Of a DNA stretch of 64,000 nucleotides, positions 33,142 to 43,010 are shown piece after piece (position 1 is the first letter of the stretch; every line of letters starts with the position of its first letter). The notes beneath the pieces are model-generated. The model searched no databases, was not told where the DNA came from, and saw only the letters and a program-made list of their open reading frames with translations. The position numbers and the translations under genes were made by a program. The stretch comes from Parabacteroides goldsteinii (GTDB lineage: Bacteria > Bacteroidota > Bacteroidia > Bacteroidales > Tannerellaceae). Location of the stretch: contig NZ_JADNBB010000006.1 of NCBI RefSeq assembly GCF_015550595.1, positions 1 through 64,000 on the forward strand, given 5' to 3'.

Positions 33142-34590
33142 TTATTGATGTTTTTTGATCCAAACAGCCAAATTACGACCATTGACGGAAAACTCACCAT
33201 TTCCCTCTTTGTCTATCTGTACTTCATCGGCAACGCTTCCAGTCAATTCATACCATTTTTCTCCTGCATGCTCTTTGCCTAAATTCATCGTCTTACTGCC
33301 TTTTTCATCATTTGAAATCAGAAAAACCAAACCCGATCCCGGATGCTCAGTATCCCCACTCCTTACGAAACCAACAGTGGAAGGATGATCGAAATAATCT
33401 GTTTGTTCTCCGTAAGCATATTTCCGACGGGCATCCAACAAAAGATCAATGATCTGCGTGTGGGGCGACTTCTCTCCATTTACACCATAATAATCACCAT
33501 AAAAAAGACAAGGATAGCCGTCTTTTATGAGTAAAACCAAGCCATAGGCCAACGGTTTGAACCAATCTTCGATCTGTGACTCCAGAGAACTACCCAGTTG
33601 CGAGTCATGATTATCGACAAAGGTGACAGCCAGTTCCGGATGCAGTTCTACCAAGGTATTTTTCAGAATGTTCTGCAAGTCATATTCTTTTCCTTCCTGC
33701 GAAGCCTGGAAAAGATTATAATGAAGCGGCACATCGAACAGACTGATTTTATTCCCGACTGCTTCCAGATAGTTGTCCAACGTTTCCAGATCACCGTTCC
33801 AATATTCACCTACAGCAAAAAAGTCTTCTCCCCTTTCGGTTCTCACAGCTTCTAAGAATTGTTTGACAAACTGGTCCTTCATATGTTTGATAGCATCCAG
33901 ACGCATTCCGTCAAGGTTCAATTCGTTAGAAACCCATTTTCCCCAACGGTTCAATTCTGTTATTACTTCGGGATGATTAAGGTCGATATCATTTCCGAGA
34001 AGAAAATCGTAGTTCCCATTTTCGGAATCCACTCCTTCGCTCCAGTTCTTATTTTCACCTAAGATCTGGAAAATACCACTCCTTCTTGATTTGTCATCAA
34101 AACCCATACCGGAAAAATGATACCAGTGCCATTTAAAATCGGAATACTTCTCACCCCGGCCGTGGAAATTATAGCCGGTCCAACCTTGTACTTCAAACTC
34201 ATCGCTGACAGGTTTCGTACGGTCGGTTGGATCGACTTCTACAACCATAAACTTTTCAGTATAATCGCCTCCGGCCTTATGGTTCAGTACCACATCGAGA
34301 TAAACCGAAATATGATATTTATGCAGTTCATCGATCATTGCCTTCAGTTCCTCCTTCGTCCCATACTTTGTCCTGACGGTACATTTCTGGTCAAACTCAC
34401 CCAAATCATACAAATCGTACGTGGCATAACCTTCATCTTGTTGCTCGTCCGCTTTATATGCAGGCGGAATCCAGATTGCCGTGACACCGATTTCATGTAA
34501 ATGAGATGCATCTTCTTTCAACTGTTTCCACAAATTTCCGTTATTCGGGAGATTCCACTCGAAATATTGCATCATTACGCCGTTTTCCAT
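33142..34590 (-). CDS. amyA: Alpha-amylase, GH13, cytoplasmic
   Basis: A 482-aa enzyme of the GH13_5-like group. Conserved regions are DVVLNHKAGGD (I), GMRLDAIKHM with the nucleophile Asp (II), VGEYWNGD with the acid/base Glu (III) and FVDNHDSQ (IV). It has no signal peptide, so it hydrolyses intracellular alpha-1,4-glucans. The C-terminal beta domain is complete (GNGEFSVNGRNLAVWI). Confidence 0.94.
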   Translation of the reverse strand: MENGVMMQYFEWNLPNNGNLWKQLKEDASHLHEIGVTAIWIPPAYKADEQQDEGYATYDLYDLGEFDQKCTVRTKYGTKEELKAMIDELHKYHISVYLDVVLNHKAGGDYTEKFMVVEVDPTDRTKPVSDEFEVQGWTGYNFHGRGEKYSDFKWHWYHFSGMGFDDKSRRSGIFQILGENKNWSEGVDSENGNYDFLLGNDIDLNHPEVITELNRWGKWVSNELNLDGMRLDAIKHMKDQFVKQFLEAVRTERGEDFFAVGEYWNGDLETLDNYLEAVGNKISLFDVPLHYNLFQASQEGKEYDLQNILKNTLVELHPELAVTFVDNHDSQLGSSLESQIEDWFKPLAYGLVLLIKDGYPCLFYGDYYGVNGEKSPHTQIIDLLLDARRKYAYGEQTDYFDHPSTVGFVRSGDTEHPGSGLVFLISNDEKGSKTMNLGKEHAGEKWYELTGSVADEVQIDKEGNGEFSVNGRNLAVWIKKHQ

Positions 34591-34667
34591 ATACTAACTC
34601 TTTTATTTATCAATAATAAAACAACGGCCATAAGGAGAAAGTTCCTGTACCTCCTGGAATTTATAAG

Positions 34668-35798
34668 CTAATACTCTACCATCACCCTCAACATCGCAAT
34701 ATGAGACCTCTCATTTCCAGTCCGTATAAAATGGAATGCAGGTTGCACGCTAAAATGATTCGACACCGTATAATTCCACGTTATTTCCAAAGCCTTCTCC
34801 CTTATATCGGAGAAAGAAGCTTGCGAAAAGACTACCCCCAGAGTATCTTCCCCCGAAGCCGAAAATAGTCCTTTGAAAATACCTCCTGCAGCCATATACC
34901 GCCGACAGTCATTACGATCGGATGGAGCGAAAGAATACTGCCCCAACACTCCCGCCGAATAGCGGCCCGAATGCCAACACTCCTGCTCCACCGAAAGCCA
35001 GCAGGCATAATTCACCTTTCGATGTTTCTCCGACGTCGTTTCCGCCGATGCCTGCTCCGGTGCCAAACTGTCGTCTGCCGCATCACAGCAACGATTGCCG
35101 CCATGTACAACAATACCCAAATTATAAGAACCATGATAACTGCTGTTTGTAGTATAATCCATTTCTGCAATATCCATTAAGCCATCCCGCTGCGGTGAAA
35201 CGGCAAATACCGAACTTCCCTGCTTAAAAGGCAGATAAGCCTGCCCGTTATAAAGACTGTTCTTTATCCCGATCATCTCGTTTATCCGGTATTCCAGATG
35301 CAGGCAAACGGCAGACAAAGGATAGTTTGCCAATACATAATTAGCCGATAGCGTCGGATAAATTCCACAAGAGCTGTTCGTAAACAGGGAGGTGTAGGGA
35401 GTTGTGAAATAATCCTCGTTCACATTCCGCAATCCCCCGAACAAAAGTACTTTTCCTATTTGCTGGGAATATCCCAGGAGAAAGGGGCTGAAAGGCAGAT
35501 TGTCCTCTTCTATATTTGAAAAAACTTGCCTGTCTCCAGCGATCCGTTCGCGGGAAGTCTTATAGACGGAGATCGTCTGGACCTCCAACTTCCCGTTACT
35601 CCACAGCCCCAGCCGTTCGGTCGGAATCGCAACGCGGAGAGAAAGAAGATTCACCCAATTCAACCGATTGCCTAAATCCGATTGCAGTTCGGTAGTGTAC
35701 TGAACGGATGCCTCCAGTTTTGCCTGGGCAAAAACCACTTTCTCCTCACCCATCTGCAACACTATTATAGCCAGCGTGTAAACCGTTTTACGTACCAT
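34668..35798 (-). CDS. OprB-like carbohydrate porin
   Basis: A 376-aa outer-membrane barrel. I place the start at ATG 35798 (MVRKTVYTLAIIVLQM...VFAQA), giving a signal peptide; it lies 34 bp inside the 3' end of mgtA. The mature protein has alternating strands (YTTELQSDLGNRLNWVNLLSLRVAIP, NYPLSAVCLHLEYRINEMIG) and the final AMLRVMVEY barrel strand. OprB-like porins allow sugar diffusion. Cysteines in NRCCDAADD are unusual. An open frame extends 5' to 36188, but that part is the reverse-frame shadow of mgtA. Confidence 0.7.
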   Translation of the reverse strand: MVRKTVYTLAIIVLQMGEEKVVFAQAKLEASVQYTTELQSDLGNRLNWVNLLSLRVAIPTERLGLWSNGKLEVQTISVYKTSRERIAGDRQVFSNIEEDNLPFSPFLLGYSQQIGKVLLFGGLRNVNEDYFTTPYTSLFTNSSCGIYPTLSANYVLANYPLSAVCLHLEYRINEMIGIKNSLYNGQAYLPFKQGSSVFAVSPQRDGLMDIAEMDYTTNSSYHGSYNLGIVVHGGNRCCDAADDSLAPEQASAETTSEKHRKVNYACWLSVEQECWHSGRYSAGVLGQYSFAPSDRNDCRRYMAAGGIFKGLFSASGEDTLGVVFSQASFSDIREKALEITWNYTVSNHFSVQPAFHFIRTGNERSHIAMLRVMVEY

Positions 35799-38419
35799 TG
35801 TTTTACAAATTGAGTCAACATACAATATCCAAGTAAAGTAGCAATCAACCAGGGGAAATAACTCAGCGGCAGCGGTACAAGCCCGATAGATGCCCCTATC
35901 CCTGTAAACGGCAGGATAATGCCGATCGCCATGATCGCAAAAGTGGTGAGCAATACCGGCCATGAAGCGCGGCTCTGTATGAACGGTATTTTCCGTGTAC
36001 GGATCATATGCACGATCAATGTCTGCGAAAGCAGCCCTTCCACGAACCAGCCGCTTTGGAACAAAGCCTGATGTTCCGGCGAAGTACACCCGAATACATA
36101 CCACATCAACAGATAAGTCGTAATATCGAATATCGAACTGATCGGCCCGATGCAGATCATGAAACGGCTCAGATCGGAAGCATCCCACTTACGCGGCTTC
36201 AGCAGGTATTCGCGGTCGACCTTGTCAAACGGTATCGTCGTCTGCGAAACATCATACAACAGGTTCTGCACCAGCAAATGAATCGGAAGCATCGGCAGGA
36301 AAGGCAGAAAAGCACTCGCCGCTAACACACTGAACATATTACCGAAATTCGAACTCGCCGTCATCTTGATATACTTCATGATATTGCCGAATATCTTACG
36401 CCCTTCGAGAACACCCTGCTCCAGCACCATCAAATCCTTTTCCAGCAGAATGATATCGGCACTCTCCTTGGCAATATCAACCGCCGTATCTACCGAAATT
36501 CCGATATCCGACTGACGCAAGGCCGACGCATCGTTAATCCCGTCCCCCAGGAAACCAACCGTATTCCCACCCTGTTGCAGTAACGTGATAATACGCATTT
36601 TCTGCATCGGAGTCAGTTTCGAATAAACCGTCGTATATTGCAGCTCCTTCACCAGTTCCTCGTCTGTCATCTTCTCGATCTCCGGTCCCTGCAACGTATG
36701 CGTAATATCCACACCGACCTGGCGGCAGACCGCTTTCACCACAGCCTCGTTATCGCCTGACAATACCTTCACCTCTACACCATGCTCATGTAACTGTCGG
36801 ATCGCTCCGGCAGCCGAGGATTTGGGAGGATCGAGGAAAGCCAGATAACCTATCAGCACCATATCCATTTCATCCTCCACCGAGAAATCCAGTTCCTTTT
36901 CTATCCAGCTCTTCTGGGCAACAGCCAGCACACGCATACCGTCACGGTTCATCCGCCCGCTTATTGCCAAAGCAATCTGCTTCAGCTCGTCCGTCATCGG
37001 GCATACTTCACCGTTATATTCCACATACGAACAGATCTGCATCATCTCCTCGATCGCCCCTTTGGTGATGATCTGTCGCTTACCGTCGTTATCTTCCACG
37101 ATCACCGACATACGGCGGCGGGTAAAGTCGAACGGAATCTCGTCCACTTTCCTGTATTTATCACCCAGATGTTCGAAATCCAGTTCCTTCGCATGCGAAA
37201 GGATCGCCTTGTCCATCAGGTTCTTCAACCCGGTCTGGAAATAACTGTTGAAATAGGCATGCCGCAACACACGCAGATCGTCATCCCCATGCACATTGAG
37301 ATATTTTTCCAATACGATCTTATCACGCGTCAACGTCCCCGTCTTATCCGTACAAAGAATATTCATCGCTCCGAAACTCTGTATCGCATTCAGATTCTTC
37401 ACGATCGTCTTGCGGCGCGACATACTGACAGCTCCTTTCGCCAAATTAGAGGTAACGATCATCGGTAACATCTCCGGCGTAAGACCGACAGCAACCGACA
37501 CCGCAAACAGAAAAGCATCGAACCAGTCCCCTTTGCTCAACCCGTTAATCAGGAACACAAACGGAACCATCACCAGCATAAACCGTATCAGCAACAAACT
37601 CACCTTATTGATTCCCCGGTCAAAACTCGTCTGCGCCCGCACCCCCGTCAGGCTTTTGGCAATCGTCCCCAGATAGGTAGAACGCCCGGTAGCAAACACC
37701 ACGCCTATTGCTGATCCGCTCACCACATTCGACCCCATGAAGCAGATATCATCCAACTCGACCACACTGCCCGTCCGGTGCGTCCTCTTCCCCAGTTCCG
37801 CTCTTTTCTCTATGGCATCCGACTCGCCCGTCAACGACGACTGGCTGACAAACAAATCCTTAGATTCCACGATACGGATATCGGCAGGCACCATATCACC
37901 GGCAGCCAGGTAAACGATATCTCCCGGCACAAGTTCTGCAATATTCACTTCCTGCCCGTCTTTTGCACCCAGGCGGTAGACGGTAGCTGTATTTTTCACC
38001 ATCCGTTTCAAGGCATCCGAAGCCCTACCCGATTTCCATTCCTGCACGAAACGAAGTACCGCACTCAGCATCACCATCGCCGTAATAACGATAACGGTCA
38101 CCCATTCCCTGTCTTCCGGCGCAGCCATCAGGACATCTATCACCAGCGAGACAACCGCCAATGCCATCAATATACCGATAAAAGGATTGATAAAGGTTTT
38201 AATAAACATGATCAGCCAACGGTCGCGCTTTTCGCGTACGATTTCGTTAGGCCCATGAAAACGTAAACGATCTGTAACTTCTCCTTCCGTCAGTCCCATA
38301 CGCGAAGTGTCGAAATAACTGAATACAGATTTCAGTGGTTGGGTAGCTGCCAGAAATACCCGTTCGCTGTTGAAAGAGATTGCGTTGTTGTTCTTTCTTT
38401 TCTTTCTTCTGATCCACAT
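35765..38419 (-). CDS. mgtA: Magnesium-translocating P-type ATPase
   Basis: An 884-aa P3B-ATPase. It has the N-terminal cytoplasmic extension, TGES actuator loop (SLTGESDAIEKR), the phosphorylation motif CTDKTGTLTRD, the hinge LGDGINDASAL and about ten transmembrane segments. It imports Mg2+. A -7 box TACTTTTG lies on the minus strand at 38506-38513, about 90 bp upstream of the start, with a set of direct repeats beyond. No classical M-box is visible by eye. The porin gene overlaps its end. Confidence 0.95.
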   Translation of the reverse strand: MWIRRKKRKNNNAISFNSERVFLAATQPLKSVFSYFDTSRMGLTEGEVTDRLRFHGPNEIVREKRDRWLIMFIKTFINPFIGILMALAVVSLVIDVLMAAPEDREWVTVIVITAMVMLSAVLRFVQEWKSGRASDALKRMVKNTATVYRLGAKDGQEVNIAELVPGDIVYLAAGDMVPADIRIVESKDLFVSQSSLTGESDAIEKRAELGKRTHRTGSVVELDDICFMGSNVVSGSAIGVVFATGRSTYLGTIAKSLTGVRAQTSFDRGINKVSLLLIRFMLVMVPFVFLINGLSKGDWFDAFLFAVSVAVGLTPEMLPMIVTSNLAKGAVSMSRRKTIVKNLNAIQSFGAMNILCTDKTGTLTRDKIVLEKYLNVHGDDDLRVLRHAYFNSYFQTGLKNLMDKAILSHAKELDFEHLGDKYRKVDEIPFDFTRRRMSVIVEDNDGKRQIITKGAIEEMMQICSYVEYNGEVCPMTDELKQIALAISGRMNRDGMRVLAVAQKSWIEKELDFSVEDEMDMVLIGYLAFLDPPKSSAAGAIRQLHEHGVEVKVLSGDNEAVVKAVCRQVGVDITHTLQGPEIEKMTDEELVKELQYTTVYSKLTPMQKMRIITLLQQGGNTVGFLGDGINDASALRQSDIGISVDTAVDIAKESADIILLEKDLMVLEQGVLEGRKIFGNIMKYIKMTASSNFGNMFSVLAASAFLPFLPMLPIHLLVQNLLYDVSQTTIPFDKVDREYLLKPRKWDASDLSRFMICIGPISSIFDITTYLLMWYVFGCTSPEHQALFQSGWFVEGLLSQTLIVHMIRTRKIPFIQSRASWPVLLTTFAIMAIGIILPFTGIGASIGLVPLPLSYFPWLIATLLGYCMLTQFVKQWYVKRFTRWL

Positions 38420-38439
38420 GATAATTCTCTTTTATGAAG

Positions 38440-38462
38440 CCCCCTGCTCCCAAAGCAGGAGG
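38440..38462 (-). other. Hairpin in the mgtA leader
   Basis: In the leader strand CCTCCTGCT pairs with AGCAGGGGG around TTGGG. It lies between the promoter and the mgtA start, so it would form in the mRNA leader and could affect translation or termination. No T-run follows. Confidence 0.4.
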
Positions 38463-38505
38463 TCTCCGGTTTGGTATTCGTTTTATGTCTCTCTTTTTGA
38501 CAACG

Positions 38506-38574
38506 CAAAAGTAGAGACACCCGGCCAGACAAGCCGTTAGAGAACTATTAGAAGGGTATTAGAGAACCATTAGA
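38506..38574 (-). promoter_or_regulatory. mgtA promoter with four 11-bp direct repeats
   Basis: TTAGA occurs at 38537, 38548, 38559 and 38570 on the plus strand, exactly 11 bp apart (TCTAA when read toward mgtA). They lie directly upstream of the TTG (38530-38532) and -7 box TACTTTTG (38506-38513). An 11-bp phased direct repeat upstream of -33 is typical of an OmpR/PhoB-type activator site. Confidence 0.65.
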
Positions 38575-38643
38575 ATTTTACAGTTTACTTCTGCTTCTAA
38601 ATATTGATACCTCTATCCTCATCCCAACATCTCAAATATTTAC

Positions 38644-38651
38644 TACCTTTG
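38644..38651 (+). promoter_or_regulatory. Promoter -7 box of the transglutaminase gene
   Basis: TACCTTTG fits TAnnTTTG, 32 bp upstream of the ATG. Confidence 0.55.
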
Positions 38652-38682
38652 CCGCCAATTGTAAATCATAAAACGAAACGTC

Positions 38683-39498
38683 ATGAGTAAATATCCATTT
38701 ATGCTGATTTTGTGCCTATTTATTGCACAATCGGCTTTTGCACAATCATATTCCAAATACTTTCGCCTGGAAAACCAAGATACCGTCAACTTTACTTTTA
38801 CTGTGAAGAAACCAGATATTAAGGCAATAGACTGTTATCCTCAACAGATTATCCAAATATCGAAAAACGGAGAAAATTACGAAATATCACTCACGACTAT
38901 CAACCCCTACCTGGATGGAAGCAAACTGGCTAAAATGAAAGAAGCCAAGTATGACAAATCACGGGAATACGACAGAGAGATCGCTAGATTTTTGCAATCT
39001 ACTCCGTTGATAGATGCACAAAACAAACACGTTAAACAAATTGCCGATACACTGTTCAAAGATGAAACGCAAACCTTTGTCATAATAGAGAAAGCCCTTA
39101 AATTTGTCTATACCTATCTGTCACCTTCCGACTCCATTGCCAAACAGATCGATGCAGGGATTTGCAGAACCGTAGATGTCAATACAGTTATCCAGACAAG
39201 AAAAGGTACTTGTAGCGAATATACTAATCTATTTACCGCATTGATGCGCTATATGAATATACCGACCCGTTTTGCTGTAGGATATTGGAATGTCCCTGAA
39301 TGGAATACCGAAAGTACCCATGCCTGGCCTGAATGCTACATAGAAGGTGCAGGTTGGTGTTCTGTCGACCCAACATTTCCATCGTATATCTGTCCGCATT
39401 TTGCAGAAATCAGGATGCGTTACGGAATAGATTATGAAGACTGCGACATCAGAACCCTAAATTATGACATCGAGCCGATCGAGTTTACAAAGAAATGA
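38683..39498 (+). CDS. Exported transglutaminase-like protein
   Basis: A 271-aa protein with signal peptide (MSKYPFMLILCLFIAQSAFAQ) and a transglutaminase core. The catalytic triad is visible as Cys (RKGTCSEYTNLFTALMRY), His (ESTHAWPECYIEG) and Asp (WCSVDPTFPS). Secreted members cleave or crosslink peptides; the substrate is unknown. A YdeI-like gene follows 4 bp after its stop. Confidence 0.9.
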   Translation: MSKYPFMLILCLFIAQSAFAQSYSKYFRLENQDTVNFTFTVKKPDIKAIDCYPQQIIQISKNGENYEISLTTINPYLDGSKLAKMKEAKYDKSREYDREIARFLQSTPLIDAQNKHVKQIADTLFKDETQTFVIIEKALKFVYTYLSPSDSIAKQIDAGICRTVDVNTVIQTRKGTCSEYTNLFTALMRYMNIPTRFAVGYWNVPEWNTESTHAWPECYIEGAGWCSVDPTFPSYICPHFAEIRMRYGIDYEDCDIRTLNYDIEPIEFTKK

Positions 39499-39502
39499 CC
39501 CT

Positions 39503-40072
39503 ATGACGACAGAAGATAAAATAAAATATTTTGAAAATAGGGAAGATTGGAGAAAGTGGTTGGCAGACAACTTTGAAACCAAAGACGAAATTTGGTTTGT
39601 CTTCCCTTGCAAGTCGTCAGACAAAAAAAGTATTACATACAACGACGCTGTTGAAGAAGCCCTTTGTTTCGAGTGGATCGACAGTACGATAAAAACACTT
39701 GACAAAAAACATAAAATTCAGCGTTTCACGCCTAGAAACCCTAAAAGCACATACTCGCAAGCCAACAAAGAAAGACTTAAATGGTTATTGGAAAATAAAA
39801 TGATACACCCCAAATTTGAAGACAAAATACGAAATGTTCTGTCTGACCCTTTCATTTTCCCTAACGATATAATTGACAAACTGAAAGAAGATAAGATAGT
39901 ATGGAAAAACTATCAACAATTTTCCGACCCATATAAACGTATCCGAATCGCATACATTGAAGCAGCAAGAAAACGACCAGAAGAATTTGAAAAACGATTA
40001 AACAACTTTATCAATAAAACGAGAGAAAATAAAATAATAACCGGATTCGGCGGAATCGGAAAATACTATTAA
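39503..40072 (+). CDS. YdeI/OmpD-associated family protein
   Basis: A 189-aa cytoplasmic protein. The first ATG with family sense is 39503 (MTTEDKIKYFENREDWRKWL), so I exclude the frame upstream that overlaps the transglutaminase gene. Family signs are EIWFVFPCKSSDKKSITYNDAVEEALCFEWIDS, the Lys-rich RFTPRNPKSTYSQANKERLKWL and the C-terminal FEKRLNNFINKTREN. Role unknown; homologues are induced by stress in some bacteria. Confidence 0.88.
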   Translation: MTTEDKIKYFENREDWRKWLADNFETKDEIWFVFPCKSSDKKSITYNDAVEEALCFEWIDSTIKTLDKKHKIQRFTPRNPKSTYSQANKERLKWLLENKMIHPKFEDKIRNVLSDPFIFPNDIIDKLKEDKIVWKNYQQFSDPYKRIRIAYIEAARKRPEEFEKRLNNFINKTRENKIITGFGGIGKYY

Positions 40073-40216
40073 CCCCAATAAAATTGGAGCATACAACGAA
40101 AGCTCACAATACACATTGAAATAATCACCTATATATCAGCTTTTTTCATATATTTGTATCCTATACTATTATACAAATCACTTTCGGAGATACTATAACA
40201 CTTAAAAACAGATAAG

Positions 40217-40612
40217 ATGAAAAAAGTAATTTTTGCAGGCGGGATATATAACATATTCTTTGTGCTATTCCACATCGGATTTTGGAAAATATGGGACTGG
40301 AACACAGAGTTGGAAAAGCTGTCATTCACCAATAAATGGATTATGCCTATTCTAAATGTTCAAATAATCTACTACTTTATCTTTACTGCGGTAATTTGCT
40401 TTGCGTTTCATAAAGAACTATTTACAACAAATCTTGGAAAATGCTTCTTGATGAGTACTGCTGGATTCTGGTTTATTCGAGCAATTCAACAATTTGTATT
40501 TTGGGAACTAGGTGCAGTCTCTACAATTATCGGGGTATTATTTTTTTTATTGGGATCAGTTTTGTTTCTTATTCCGGCAATACGTAAACAAACGACAGGT
40601 ACTATTGAATAA
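40217..40612 (+). CDS. Hypothetical membrane protein, 131 aa
   Basis: Four hydrophobic segments (IFAGGIYNIFFVLFHIGFW, ILNVQIIYYFIFTAVICFAF, CFLMSTAGFWFIRAIQQFVF, IIGVLFFLLGSVLFLIPAI) with short loops. Not recognised. It is a single gene with a 144-bp gap upstream. No function can be inferred. Confidence 0.65.
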   Translation: MKKVIFAGGIYNIFFVLFHIGFWKIWDWNTELEKLSFTNKWIMPILNVQIIYYFIFTAVICFAFHKELFTTNLGKCFLMSTAGFWFIRAIQQFVFWELGAVSTIIGVLFFLLGSVLFLIPAIRKQTTGTIE

Positions 40613-40951
40613 CGTAAACCCGCACCCGAATCCAAGTATTGTTATATTCATAGTCGAATGATTTAACGATCTATTATTACTTTTCTATAGTCTCCATCGC
40701 CTTTCTTCTGAAAGCCATTTCTCAGTAATGCCTTTATAGAAATGATATTTTCATCCATCAGAGGTTTTAATACAAGTTCTTTCTTATTTATCATGGATTT
40801 ATTCGTTATAGTATTTTATTTGATGACATCCATTTGTCCATTTTTATTTTATACACAAAACAAAAACCATTCTACCCTAAAGTTTGTAGGTCTAAAAAAT
40901 AATATAATACAATGCAGGAATCCGAAGAAACCTGCACCATATAAATAAAAA
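40613..40951. other. Intergenic region with a possible small ORF
   Basis: Apart from the possible 43-codon minus-strand frame at 40663-40794, no gene or RNA is evident. A weak plus-strand frame (40742-40948) looks like noise. Confidence 0.4.
40663..40794 (-). CDS. Possible small protein or gene remnant, 43 aa
   Basis: Starts MINKKELVLKPLMDENIISI and continues KALLRNGFQKKGDGDYRKV before TAA at 40663. The composition is protein-like (alternating charge and aliphatic residues), but the frame is short and no promoter is clear. It could be a remnant of a longer gene. Confidence 0.3.
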   Translation of the reverse strand: MINKKELVLKPLMDENIISIKALLRNGFQKKGDGDYRKVIIDR

Positions 40952-42007
40952 TCAGGAATCAGCCTTACGCCTCTTCACTTCTTCCACGAGCTTTGTAAAG
41001 GATTTTTCCTTTTTACGTTTTTCATGCTCGGAGGCGGAGAAATGCCAGGCTTCACGCTTTAGTCTCAGATAGCTTTCATACACTTTGGTATCTAGCAAAC
41101 CTTCTGCAACTGCTTCCAGAACAGCACAGCCGGGTTCATTGGTATGTGTACAATCCTTGAAGCGGCATGATTCTGCATAACTGGAAATTTCCAGCATTTC
41201 AGCAAGTGAATCGGGATTATCTACAGCTAATCCAAATTCACGAATACCCGGAGTGTCGATTAAAACACCTGAGCCGTCCATCAAGACCATTTCCCGCCGG
41301 GTGGAAGTATGCCGTCCTTTTCCTGTGGACTGGCTTATATCCGACGTCAGCAGCACCGACCTTTCACAAAGCGCATTAACAAGAGAACTCTTCCCCACAC
41401 CCGACGAACCGACAAACACCACCGTTTCGCCTTCCGATATGGATTCTCTTAACCGGGAAACCGTTTCAGGGTGATGGATACTTGTGAAGAACACCGGCAT
41501 CCTACGGGTAAGATGCCTGATTGCTTCCTCTGTCTCCTGTTTATCAAAAGACAAATCAGTCTTATTGAGTATCAATACGGGATGGATATTTTCTTCCAAT
41601 ATCTGAACCATGAAACGTTCCACCCTGCGCATATTGAAATTATCATCGAGACTCTGCACGATAAACGCCTTATCAACATACGAAGCTATTACCTGTTTTC
41701 CGGCTACCGTTCCATTTCTCTTGCGGTATAAAGTCCGTTCACGGGGCAGCATATCGACGATAATCCCTTTACTATCGTCGAAAGGTTGAAACAGAATCCA
41801 ATCGCCCGTACAAGGCAGTTCAAAGTCAGATCTTCCATACATCATATTTCCCGTCAACTCACATTGGAACAATCCATTTTCGGAAATAACTTCATAACAG
41901 GTGCGATGCACGACGGCTATCCGTCCGTGAGATAACGTATTATATGCCGATTCTTGTTTCAGTTGGTTCAACCTGTCATTCCAACCATACATATCCAAAC
42001 AGATCAT
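40952..42007 (-). CDS. rsgA: Ribosome small subunit-dependent GTPase
   Basis: A 351-aa circularly permuted GTPase. The G4 motif LNKTDL precedes G1 [12 protein letters not shown], then the G3 DTPGIRE motif. The C-terminal zinc region has [21 protein letters not shown]. RsgA matures 30S subunits. The ATGA overlap with the upstream methyltransferase gene suggests translational coupling. Confidence 0.93.
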   Translation of the reverse strand: MICLDMYGWNDRLNQLKQESAYNTLSHGRIAVVHRTCYEVISENGLFQCELTGNMMYGRSDFELPCTGDWILFQPFDDSKGIIVDMLPRERTLYRKRNGTVAGKQVIASYVDKAFIVQSLDDNFNMRRVERFMVQILEENIHPVLILNKTDLSFDKQETEEAIRHLTRRMPVFFTSIHHPETVSRLRESISEGETVVFVGSSGVGKSSLVNALCERSVLLTSDISQSTGKGRHTSTRREMVLMDGSGVLIDTPGIREFGLAVDNPDSLAEMLEISSYAESCRFKDCTHTNEPGCAVLEAVAEGLLDTKVYESYLRLKREAWHFSASEHEKRKKEKSFTKLVEEVKRRKADS

Positions 42008-42783
42008 AGCGTTATCTTTTTAGCGATATAAAACACATAGCCGTAGAATCCTTTATACTTACGGTATAATTCCTCTTCGTGATGTGACATCGCGACAAGT
42101 TCTTCGGCTGTTTTATTTCCCGGATATTTGGCTAGAAACTTTTCCCGTGCTTTAACCAAAGGCGCAAAATAATGCTCTGTCCAGCAAGTCTCAGGCAAAA
42201 TAAAGGAAGCGACAGGAAGATACCCGGCCTTTTGTATCAGGGCTACCTGATTGGGAATAGTATCTATTTCCGGATAAGCCTCCATCCAAAAATCATGGAT
42301 CTCTGCCGGACGTTCTTCAGTAAACCATGTGCTTTCGGAAACGACGATATATCCTCCTGTTTTCAGATATTTACGCCATTCGTTCAGTCCGCGTTCAAAG
42401 CCGATATTATAAATAGCTCCTTCCGACCAGATCAGGTCTAATTCACCTTCTCCGAAAGGAAGGTTATCCATCGAACCGACGATTCCTTCCACTCTATCCT
42501 GAAGATTCAGTTTCCTGGCATTGTCGTTGAACCGGTCGATGAATCCCGGAAAAAAGTCGAGACCCGTAATATGTCCCGGCGCATGCTGCGCCAATGTCAT
42601 TGTCTGTCCACCCGTACCGCAACCCAAATCGGCGATAAGGGACCGGTCGGTCAGGTTGTCTATAAAGCTCAATGCTTTAAGGGTCACTTCGGGACTTCCG
42701 GGTCCCTGACGTTCTGTGTTTAAAAAATATTCGCAGATTAAATTAATATCGAATTCGTGAATTGTTTTATTTTCGTTACTCAT
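42004..42783 (-). CDS. Class I SAM-dependent methyltransferase
   Basis: A 259-aa methyltransferase with SAM motif [18 protein letters not shown] and acidic GLDFFPG. Its end ([20 protein letters not shown]) and middle ([33 protein letters not shown]) match small-molecule methyltransferases of the Methyltransf_11 or 25 type. Substrate unknown. Leader of about 190 nt; a -7 box TACCTTTG is read on the minus strand at 42980-42987. Confidence 0.85.
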   Translation of the reverse strand: MSNENKTIHEFDINLICEYFLNTERQGPGSPEVTLKALSFIDNLTDRSLIADLGCGTGGQTMTLAQHAPGHITGLDFFPGFIDRFNDNARKLNLQDRVEGIVGSMDNLPFGEGELDLIWSEGAIYNIGFERGLNEWRKYLKTGGYIVVSESTWFTEERPAEIHDFWMEAYPEIDTIPNQVALIQKAGYLPVASFILPETCWTEHYFAPLVKAREKFLAKYPGNKTAEELVAMSHHEEELYRKYKGFYGYVFYIAKKITL

Positions 42784-43010
42784 TTTCTTTTATGTATATA
42801 GCATACTCGTGAAAGCATAACAATGCTATCATCATTGTACACTGATTAAAATTGAACTAATACAATAGAAATTACGCCCGAGCAGAATTACCCGGGAATA
42901 AACGAAAGGACAACCTGTACAAGGAATACAGATTGTTTACTACACCAAATCCGATTTAAATAGTTTGTTTAACATGCGGCAAAGGTACATAATATTTTGT
43001 ATTATGCTAA

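Noticed and set aside
35799-36188. 5' extension of the porin reading frame
   Set aside because: It overlaps mgtA in another frame, lacks porin-like sequence, and the signal peptide begins at 35798.
39464-39502. 13-codon N-terminal extension of the YdeI-like gene
   Set aside because: It overlaps the transglutaminase gene; MTTEDK at 39503 fits the family start.
40742-40948. Plus-strand frame with one hydrophobic stretch
   Set aside because: Low-complexity AT-rich sequence without promoter or family resemblance, opposite to a slightly better minus-strand frame.
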